A stretch of 64,000 nucleotides of DNA. It comes from Rallus limicola. Its lineage: Eukaryota > Chordata > Aves > Gruiformes > Rallidae. Under the pieces are notes generated by a model that was not told where the DNA came from, ran no database searches, and was given only the letters and a program-made list of their open reading frames with translations. Numbering within the stretch: position 1 is the stretch's first letter; each line of letters opens with the position of its first letter. The stretch lies in contig JAKCOZ010000012.1 of assembly GCA_022605955.1 (NCBI GenBank), forward strand, positions 23,407,015 to 23,471,014, written 5' to 3'. Below, piece after piece: positions 13,414-29,881 of the stretch. The position numbers and the translations under genes were made by a program.

Positions 13414-14890
13414 AAGAAATTTTTCACAGGTCAGTTTAATTAAGATTAATTATTAATCCAAGTAGAGCAGAATCAGTTAAGAGGTATACCCTATGCTTCT
13501 CTATCAGTGTCTGGACACAAGGCAGCAGTGGAAATAAAATGCTAGCACCAAGGAAATAACCAACAAATAATATCTTTATAAGCATTGTTGGTACAGTACT
13601 GTGACTGTTTCCTTACTGTTTGAGGATTACTTAAAGAATGCTTACATTATGTTAGTGGCACAAACTGGCCAAACAAAGTATAAAAGTTCTCCTGTTATCA
13701 ACTAGTCATTAACTAACAACCCTACCAAGACACTAAAAATGCTGATTTTAAAAAAGTACATTGCTAGTAATAAGACATACTTTTGGAGGAGTCTTGCTAG
13801 GTACCAATTCTGTGCAGTTACTGTGGACAAGAGACATCAGAGGTAAAGCAATACATAAACATTTCAGTTGAACCAGTCACAGCCTAACAAAACCTTGCCT
13901 AGAACACTATCAGTCTGCTCTGTGTTCTTAGTTCCCTCCTTATTTTCACAGTGAAGAGTGAGATTTAATTCCTCTTTTGTACCTACTGGCTAGCACAAGC
14001 AGCAGCACTACTGTCAGGAGATGAGAGGATTATGAGGCTTTGATTCACACTTCACGATGAAGTCAATGCTTCTCTTCACCACACCTACAACATACACGTT
14101 CCAGTTCTCCTTTTGAGGAAATCTCACTGTCTGCACCAAAACCAGGCCGTTTTAGGGGTGTGAAAAATAAATCTGGGAGAAGATACAACAATGCTAGATT
14201 AACTTAAAATAAAACAAGGAAAGAAAGAAAAGCAACTCATTGGAAAGAATGCCCAGTGGGATCTGTCATTACAACCCTTGGACTTACGACACTATGGAAA
14301 AAAAGTAAAATGAACCCTCTTACTTGTCTTGTCAGGAAGATACACACAAAGCTAACTTTCCTTCTGGTCAGGCCTCAACTGAAGACCCCAACAGCTACTT
14401 CTGGCAGACAGCAGTCCCTCTTTGCAAGCAGCTCACCAGAGCGCTGCCCTACCTTCTTCCCTCACCTTGGAACTCAGTATAAGCTTGTTAGTACATTCAT
14501 TCCCCTTACACCTCTCCAACTACCAAATATGGCTTAAAATGGCTACTCTCAAATGACATTGGGGCACACTGGATCAGCAGGAATATAGAAGGGGATCTCC
14601 AAAATACATTAACAGAAGATTCTTAAGGCAGGTGCTGCCAGAAAGGAATTGTCTCCTGGAAATCAGCGTTAACAGAATCTCAGTTGTAAGTTAGCACAAC
14701 TCAACGCAAACCAAAGACAACACCACACAATAGAAATGCCATACAGGTGTCTCCACACAGGATGGGGAATTAAAAACAAACAAACAAAAAGAACAAGTCC
14801 AATTCAGAAAGCGTGACCGTTTGCTCGTCTTCATCTTACCAACGTACCCGAGTTCAGTGCCCGTGACCTCGCTGGCTCCGCGCCGCGCTG

Positions 14891-23779
<8,889 letters not shown>

Positions 23780-24520
23780 TTTGATAACGAGCTGCAGCCT
23801 CTTCGTTCCGATCTGGGAAAACAACAACGACAACTATATTCACGCGCAAGACTTGGACTTTGTTTCCCTCCTCTGACAAAGTTAACGGCTGCAGAAGGCT
23901 CGGAGCTCGAATCCCGCGGATCGGTTTGTGTAGCGGCGCTTTCAGGCGAGGTACAGCGAGGCGGGGGGATCCTTCTTACCTCGGGGCGCTGCTAATTTTA
24001 GAGAGTGGCCGAGGGGGAAAGGGCACGACGTGAATGCCCCCCGCCCCCGTCAGAGGATTAGCTCGCCTAAGCTTATGAGCTGCCGTGTCCAAACCGGGCT
24101 CCGAGGAGCGCTCTGCAGAAAGGAGCCGCCCGAGGCTGGGTCCCAACCGCGCTCAGGCGGCGGGGCTGCCGCTCCCCGGGGTACAGCCCCGCTCCCCGCC
24201 GCGGGAACCGGGGAATCCCGAGCGGCCCCCGGGGGGAAAGGCCGCTTCGGCGTCAAGGGAGCAGAGGGGGTGCCGGCGGGCCGCGGCAGCCGCGTTTCCC
24301 CCGCCTCGACCTCGCCGCGGGACGGGACGGAGCCCGCAGCGCCCTCCCCCGCCGCTGCCCTCGCCCGGGCCCGGCCCGGCCCCACCACCCCCCAAGGCCG
24401 GGCGCGGCTGACCGGGCGCCGCCCGCTCACCCACACGCCCTCCCTGCGGGCCGCCGCGTCGCCGGCGAGATCGTCCCCGGGCCGGGAGGAGGAAGAGGGC
24501 GGCGGCGGCGCCCCACGCAC

Positions 24521-24600
24521 CTGCGGAGGGGAAGGGACGGAGCGCCTCCGCCTCAGGCCGCCATGTCCTGGTGACGCCGTGCGCGCCGCTTCCGGGGTGC
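24521..24600 (-). promoter_or_regulatory. MYNN: Inferred MYNN non-coding first exon and core promoter
   Basis: On the minus strand a clear donor CCGCAG|GTGCGTGGGG ends an exon at 24,521. About 40-70 bp upstream are GACATGGCGGCC, which fits a YY1 site, and GGCGTCACC, a CRE-like half site. Initiator-proximal YY1 sites are common in housekeeping promoters. The transcription start near 24,590 is an estimate. Confidence 0.5.
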
Positions 24601-24767
24601 GACTTCCGGCGCCGCACTCCTGCGGGCGGCTATGGGCCGGGGCGCGGCCGAGGCACCGGCGGCGCAGTGGGAAGCGGGGCCGGGACAGCGACAGCGACCC
24701 GTCCCGCAGCGGGGAACGGGTGGGGCTGGGCCGCGAACGGCTGCCTGGGTAGACCGGGGACGCGCGG

Positions 24768-24844
24768 ACTACAACTCCCGGCGTTCGGCGCGGCGCGACC
24801 CGCCGGTGGCCGGGCCGGGATCCGTGCGTGCCGGGAGCTGTAGG
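24768..24844. promoter_or_regulatory. Two inverted ZNF143/THAP11-type motifs
   Basis: ACTACAACTCCCGGCG at 24,768-24,783 (plus) and CCTACAGCTCCCGGCACGC at 24,844-24,826 (minus) both fit the long ZNF143/THAP11 recognition sequence (ACTACAACTCCCRGCAKGC as I remember it). The motifs point toward each other across about 40 bp of GC-rich DNA, about 0.2 kb upstream of the inferred MYNN start and 0.3 kb from tRNA-Val. Confidence 0.6.
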
Positions 24845-25128
24845 ACGGGCCCCACGGCGGCGGGACGGGGTGCCTGCGGTGCGTTACCGTAACACTGTAG
24901 GGGCCTGAGGCTGAGCGGGAGCGATCTAAAGCATCTCCCGCGGTGTAGATCCGCGCCCCGACTCGGTAAAGACAACGGGTACGAAGTGGCTGAAGGGGAG
25001 GAGGCTGGCCGTGACCGTGGTTAAAAAGAGCTCGGGCAGCGATACTTGTAACTGCGCGGAGATGTGTGCGGAAACCCCGGGGTCGCTCCTGGCTCCGGTC
25101 AGGAACGTTAGGAGGAACGAAGGGGAAT

Positions 25129-25133
25129 AAAAA
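25129..25133 (-). terminator. RNA polymerase III terminator for tRNA-Val
   Basis: AAAAA on the plus strand gives a T5 run on the minus strand, starting 16 nt after the tRNA 3' end. Confidence 0.8.
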
Positions 25134-25148
25134 GTGCAGCTACCCAGG

Positions 25149-25221
25149 TGTTTCCGCCCGGTTTCGAACCGGGGACCTTTCGCGTGTTAGGCGAACGTGA
25201 TAACCACTACACTACGGAAAC
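25149..25221 (-). tRNA. tRNA-Val (anticodon AAC)
   Basis: The gene is 73 nt on the minus strand, intronless and structurally intact. The acceptor arm GTTTCCG/CGGAAAC pairs over seven base pairs, with discriminator A. The internal B box GGTTCGAAACC and a T stem CCGGG/CCCGG-type pairing are present. The anticodon loop CTAACAC places AAC at plus positions 25,186-25,188. A34 is expected to be edited to inosine, so the tRNA reads GTT, GTC and GTA valine codons. The sequence is close to the standard vertebrate tRNA-Val(AAC). It lies between the MYNN promoter and TERC. I recall a tRNA-Val(AAC) at the equivalent place beside human MYNN, which would make this a syntenic tRNA; that point rests on memory. 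Confidence 0.97.
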
Positions 25222-27130
25222 GCCGCTTGAAGGGGTTTCTGCGGCAGCGCTCCTAAGGGGGGGACCTGGCCTGACAGGCCATGCGGGATTGAATCCCTGT
25301 TTCCATCTGCATCCCTGTAGGCACAAAGCCATACCCTGGCTCCCCGTTTCACAGCAGAGCACCAGTCTAAAACACCTTTGCTCTCCGTGCCAAATCCAGA
25401 GGCTGGAAGGAGTGCTTTGTTCAGAGACGATACCAACGAAAGGAGCTGAAAAGCACTGGGAAAGGAGAGGGGCAGAGGAAGACAAAGATATTTGCCTGCT
25501 GGTGCCAGCAAAGCTGGAAAGATGCGCGGGACAAATCAGGCAGGGATGCCAAGGAGAGGTGTAAAGCTCTGCAGCTGGCACAGGAACAAAGCAGGGCAGT
25601 CTCAGGGTGTGCTTACCAGACATCAGAATGAGCCAGCCCCTGCCAAAGAGGAGAAAGGGAGTTGCCTGGCATGGTGAGCCTTGCAGGGCAGGACCCCAGT
25701 GAAGCAGCCCCCAGAGCATGCAGGCAAGACAGGAGCTGAGATCAGAGTCTGTCTCATCAGGCAGCGTCTCCTCTGCAGACCTCTCGCTACAGCTGGAGCT
25801 TGGAACGTTAGGAATGGTCTGATCCTCATGGATTTTCTACTGTACCAGGCACTGAAATCCTTGGTCTTGGGAGGAGCTGAAGAAGGGAACTTAGCTTTGC
25901 CATCCTTTGCAAAGGGAAGCACAAGTCAAACCCCAACTGGTTGGAGGCTAGGAAAGGAAAGCCAAGAGCAACGGAATAGGAAAGAAGAAAGTGGCAACAG
26001 GAAAGGGGAAATGGAAGCAAGTTGGAAGCAAACAGTGACAATATTCTGTTGAGTCTGGTGGTGGCAGCTGCAAGATTTCTTAACACTGCTGCTGTCACCA
26101 TCCAGGTCTCCAGTAGCTGTGAGGATGTCTGTACAGGAGGTGCCATGAAAAAACATTTGGGAAAATCCAGCATCCTTATTAGCTCTTTTCATGCTTGCAA
26201 ACATCTCTCAGGTCCATGTGGAAAAACACCAGTGTTCTTAGTGGCATGCCACGGTCACAAGATGTGCCATGCACAATTGTAGCACCCAGCATGAAAAGCT
26301 TCACACTGTGGCCACAACTCTGCCCAATCTCATATTGCCCCCATATTAATAATGCCCATTCCATTCCTGTGAGGTCTGCAGCTGCCCCCAAGGATTAAAT
26401 GTTAATAACTGTAAATAAACTAATAAAACACAAAATACAAATTAAATATTTAATATATATATAATAATAGATATAACAATATTTTCAGTCAGAGCTTGAC
26501 AACCACAGAAGAAGGTTCAGGTGACATGCTCTGACCCCTGAGGAGTTCTCACAACTGCTGAAGTCTGGCCCATGGAAGAGCCAAATATCTTTCCAGTATT
26601 TTTCCAAAAGAGCACATATAATTTAAATGTAAATTAAGTGCTTCTTCCTAATATCCTTTACCTGGGACACCCCTAAACAACCACCTTGACTGAGGGGAGA
26701 TGCTCATGTTGCCGTGGAGACTGGGGTGGCAGGGGAGATACTTGTGTTGCCGTGGTGATTGGAATGGAAGAGCACTTGTCCGGTGCTGCTGCATTTTGTT
26801 TGATTCCTGCAGGTACCTCAAAGAGCACGTGAATGTCAGGTGCTGGAGAGACAGGGAAGCTGTGGGGAAGGCTGTCTATGACGATGACCTGAAGATGAAA
26901 AGTAGCGAGCAGGCAGGGATTCTGACTGAGAAGCAGCCCTGCTTCGGGGAATGGGGGAGAGTTCCTAGGCTGGTTCCTCACCGAGGGACCCTCACTTGGG
27001 CAGGGCCCAAACGCGGTGCCGGGCCCTAAGTCCAGCCCCGAGGCCCCAAGGCTCGGCCCCAAACCCCACGCCCCAGCCCCCCGATTTCATTCCCGAGCCC
27101 TGGGCCCGGCTCCGGGTCCTAGATCCAAGC
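25222..27130. other. Interval between tRNA-Val and TERC upstream region
   Basis: No recognised gene. In mammals the intronless actin-related gene ACTRT3 lies between MYNN and TERC, but no actin-like frame of any length occurs here. An AT-rich patch at 26,395-26,480 has several AATAAA-type signals. An imperfect 38-bp direct duplication lies at 26,694-26,769. Confidence 0.55.
26694..26769 (+). repeat. Imperfect 38-bp direct duplication
   Basis: Two adjacent copies share the blocks 'ggggagat', 'gttgccgtgg' and a following G/T-rich stretch, with scattered substitutions. The period is 38 bp (starts at 26,694 and 26,732). Confidence 0.7.
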
Positions 27131-27210
27131 CCGACCCCGGGCCATGATCTCCCACCCCGGGCCCTGACCTCCGACCCCGGGCCCTGACCTCCGCCCCTGG
27201 GCCCTGACCC
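27131..27210 (+). repeat. 20-bp minisatellite, four copies, upstream of TERC
   Basis: Four consecutive 20-bp units start at 27,131, 27,151, 27,171 and 27,191. The shared core is 'ccccgggccctgacctcc', with a few substitutions per unit. Flanking DNA (27,010-27,130 and 27,211-27,240) has related C-rich phrases, so the array probably decayed from a longer one. It lies about 260-340 bp upstream of the inferred TERC start. Confidence 0.8.
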
Positions 27211-27360
27211 CCGGCCCCAGACGCAGCCCCGGGCCCGGGGAAGGGGCGGAGAGAGGGGAGGGCACGGCCAAGCGCGCGCCCGGGAGCACGTGGTGCGACC
27301 AAGGGACGAATAGCCCGAGTGTTCCAAACTCCCGCCACTCTCTCTCTCCCGTCCCCTCTC

Positions 27361-27470
27361 CTCGCCGCAGCCAATGACAGCGGAGGACGGGGTGTCCTTC
27401 CGACCAATGGTGGCTCGGCGGGGGGCGTGGCTGAGGGTGGTTTAAGACCTCCGCGGGGGCGCCCCCCGGT
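27361..27470 (+). promoter_or_regulatory. TERC promoter
   Basis: Two CCAAT boxes (27,371-27,375 and 27,404-27,408) and a TATA-like TTTAAGA (27,441-27,447) precede the inferred start by about 100, 67 and 30 bp. Vertebrate telomerase RNA is transcribed by RNA polymerase II from compact CCAAT-containing promoters, so the layout fits. No poly(T) Pol III terminator follows the gene. Confidence 0.75.
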
Positions 27471-27936
27471 CGCGTGGCGGGCTGGGGGAGCCCTGGCGTT
27501 ACTAACCCTAATGGCCGCTGCCGCGCTCCCCGCGCCCGTCCGCTGTTTTACTCGCTGACTTTCAGCGGACGAGGGGAGCAGCCCGGGGAGGTGGGGGGGG
27601 GGGGGGGACACAAAGGGGGTCCGCCACCAGAAAAAAAACGTCAGCGAGGGGGCTCCTCACCCCGGCCCGCCCTGGGGTCCTTGTCCTGACCCCCGCAGCC
27701 GGGGGTCCGCCGCGGAGGCTCCCGCCGCCGCACCCCCCCTGAGGCCGCGGTCGGCCGGCTCCCGCCACTGCCGCCGCGAAGAGTTCGTCTCTGTCAGCCT
27801 CGGCGGCGGCCGGGAGCGGAGGGGCGCTCCCCCGCGCCGGGGGACCCCAGCAGAGCAAAACGGGAGCGGCGCCCCCGGGCCGACCGCCGCGCTTCCCTCA
27901 GCCGTGGGGCGCGCGGCCGGCGCCGCTCCGACACGC
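27471..27936 (+). ncRNA. TERC: Telomerase RNA component (TERC/TR)
   Basis: This is the RNA subunit that templates telomere synthesis by TERT. The template CTAACCCTAAT is at 27,502-27,512. Helix P1 can form between 27,476-27,487 and 27,660-27,671 (11 Watson-Crick pairs plus one G-U) and would set the template boundary. P2a pairs GCTCCCC (27,525-27,531) with GGGGAGC (27,573-27,579), and P2b pairs GTCCGCTG (27,538-27,545) with CAGCGGAC (27,563-27,570). Pseudoknot helix P3 pairs CTCGCTGAC (27,551-27,559) with GTCAGCGAG (27,640-27,648), beside the U-rich TGTTTTA and an A8 strand needed for the triple helix. CR4/CR5 spans about 27,741-27,820, with P6.1 AGAG-TTCGT-CTCT at 27,780-27,792. Box H AGAGCA is at 27,852-27,857 and box ACA at 27,931-27,933, so the 3' end falls near 27,936. 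The length of about 466 nt is close to what I recall for chicken. The 5' end is inferred from the TATA-like box. A 15-G run lies inside the RNA. Confidence 0.97.
27593..27607 (+). repeat. Poly(G) run of 15 within TERC
   Basis: An uninterrupted 15-G tract follows GGGGAGGT and precedes ACACAAAGGGGG, in the linker between P2a and the A-rich strand of the pseudoknot. It could form a G-quadruplex or be a length-variable or poorly sequenced site. Confidence 0.9.
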
Positions 27937-29672
27937 GCGGCGGCTCCCCTCGCGGGCTCGCGCTTCCCGCCGGCGTGGAGCGCGTGTGTGGGGGGCTCGT
28001 GGCGGGCGGCGCGCGACCCCTCTCCCCCCCCCCGCCCCCCGCCCCGCGACCGACCGTTGGGGCCGCCCCCTCCCCTTCCCCACGCGCGCGTTCCCGCTCC
28101 GCCGTGAGGCGGCCCGGCCCCGCTGAGGGGAGCGGGGTGCGGCGGGGCCCAGGCACCGGGCTCGCCGCGGGGAGGGGACCCCGGGGATAAAGCGAGCCGC
28201 CCGGAGTCGATGCCGAGATTTGCTTCTCCTTCCCTCCCGCCCGCAGGACCGGCGGTGGGAGGGCTGGGCTCCCTGCCGCTGGCACGGTCTGGCTGGAAGA
28301 GCCCTGCAGCGATGGAAACCTAGAAACGTTGACATTTGCTCACCGAATTTATAAAACATTGACTTTTGCTCATGGAGTTTAAAAGCGTGGAGCCAAGTTT
28401 GTGAAAAACAGGAGCCTCCGAGCATGGGAAGCTGGCAACAAACACTGCTGAAGACCAGGTTGGGAGGGGGAAAGTGTCCAGGCTCTTCCCCAGACATCCC
28501 TACCCGCACACAGGCTTTGGCCTCACCACGCAGGAAGCCCGCCTGTTGCATGCCAAGCCCCAGCACCATCTCCCAGAGGGAGTAGTGCTGAGAGCCCATC
28601 CTTTGCTGCCCACTGCCACAGAAGTAGGATGCCCAGTGACCTCCCATGGGTGGTTCTTACCATAGGACAGACCTTTGCTTCTGTAGCCAGCGTTGACCGC
28701 TTATAGAAGCTGCACCAGAAATCCGGACACACATGCATGGCGTTTGAGATGGAAGCTGAGCATGCACCGCGGGTCTCACCGCAGTGGGGAACAAACAGAC
28801 ATGGCCCCAGGAGCGGGCCTTGGGTCATGACTCGATGCCTTCTACGTTTCCACCGACCCTCCGGTGTTTTTCTGAGTGTTTGACCAGTGCCATCTCGTGG
28901 CCGCCTTCCTCCTCTTTGCGCGAAGGATGGGGTTGAACTTACTTGAGTACTCCGTGCTTTTTAACTCTGTCTGAAGGAAACTTCGTGTTGCCAGAATAAG
29001 TGGAAACGGGAGAGTCCAACATCACACGCTGGAAGATGTACAGCTCCTTTCTGGCAGGGCAGAATGTTGCTTAATAAACTCGATCTAAAATAAGTGCTGG
29101 CTCTGCCACTGGCAATGTTCTTGCTTGTTTCAAAGTACCACATGTTTTCTTTTCGTTGTTTTATCTCGTTTCTGAGCAACAGCTTTCACTTAGCATCAAG
29201 TACTTCATTTCAGATTTGCAACTAAACATGCAAAGCCAAGATACTTCATGAGCTTAGTGTGCTATTTTCCAAATGAAACTCTCTTTGTCTTACAAGTGCC
29301 TTATTTCAATCAGAAGACTTGTTTCCTCAACATAATCTGGTTTTGTGGCAGTTAGGTTTCTTTTTATTTTTGTCGTCACTTCTGAAAAAGGTGAAGAGTT
29401 TTAAACAGCCAAGTTTCTGCATGCATGAAAAAGCATATGTTCTGCAGAATCCATGTGGCAGGGGAGAAAAATATTTAGAAACTGAGAACTCGATACACTT
29501 TTGCTTCTATTTATTTGCGGCAGCAAGGAAAACACTGCAATGTGGTATCAGTGTGACGACTACACCAAGTGTAGCTGTTGTTGCTAGAGCTTGCTATTGT
29601 TTCTCAACAGCCCCCAGCTGCTCTCAGCCCCCAGTGAAACAGACCAGAAAAGGTGATATTGTCGCTTTTTAG
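27937..29672. other. TERC 3' flank and following intergenic DNA
   Basis: The CpG-rich flank continues to about 28,250 and holds C-rich runs near 28,025. A 30-bp direct duplication lies at 28,324-28,383 ('ttgacatttgctca' versus 'ttgacttttgctca'). No gene is recognised. Long minus-strand frames across 27,794-28,647 are GC-composition artefacts. Confidence 0.5.
28888..28900 (-). promoter_or_regulatory. Candidate CTCF site
   Basis: On the minus strand CCACGAGATGGCA fits the CTCF core CCASYAGRKGGCR with one mismatch. It lies about 1 kb downstream of TERC. Single-motif predictions are often wrong. Confidence 0.35.
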
Positions 29673-29881
29673 GAAGCAAACTACAAGCTCTCAGCAATTT
29701 CTCCCCTGAAGAGTTTAAAGCCACGTTTGCAAGCGACAGCTGCCTGGATGTGTCAAAGAAATGGCTCACCACTGATGGCTCTCCTCTAAGCAAAACTCAG
29801 CGGGCACTGAGGAGTTACCTGCAAGAGTCAGCGGCTGGGGATAGCACATCCACCTCCGTGCCATGCCTGAATCCCTTGGCA
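29673..29881 (+). CDS. Candidate coding exon of an unrecognised gene
   Basis: A 209-bp segment is bounded by an acceptor (cgctttttag) and a strong donor (GCA|GTAAGT). It is open in one frame, the first two bases finishing a codon. The 69-residue peptide has ordinary protein composition and includes NFSPEEFKATFASDSCLDV and KKWLTTDGSPLSKTQRALRS. The last residue is Ala and the exon ends on a codon boundary. I do not recognise the family and saw no convincing partner exon close by. It sits 1.7 kb downstream of TERC on the same strand, where mammals have no gene before MECOM. It could be an exon of a bird-specific or poorly annotated gene, a decayed exon, or chance. Confidence 0.35.

Larger units (their letters stand above)
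11390..14890 (-). other. MYNN: MYNN 3' untranslated region (probable)
   Basis: This is the stretch between the MYNN stop codon and the best downstream poly(A) signal on the minus strand. It is AT-rich with no conserved frame and no recognised transposon. It contains a 15-C homopolymer at 13,399-13,413 (15 G in the mRNA sense). A second AATAAA on the minus strand at 12,592-12,587 could give a shorter form. The extent is inferred from signals, not from transcript data. Confidence 0.5.
23930..25110. promoter_or_regulatory. CpG island covering the MYNN 5' end
   Basis: Very GC-rich, CpG-dense sequence surrounds the inferred MYNN first exon and continues to the tRNA gene. Long open frames on both strands here (for example 24,030-24,752) are composition artefacts with no domain. 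Confidence 0.8.

Noticed and set aside
24030..24752. 240-codon plus-strand frame and overlapping minus-strand frames
   Set aside because: These are artefacts of the MYNN CpG island. Composition is Pro/Gly/Arg/Ala-rich and no domain or splice support is visible.
27794..28647. Long minus-strand frames downstream of TERC
   Set aside because: They overlap the TERC 3' domain and its GC-rich flank, and no domain is seen.
29610..29651. Possible 42-bp micro-exon before the 29,673 acceptor
   Set aside because: It would join in phase, but the intervening intron would be only 21 bp, far too short for vertebrate splicing.
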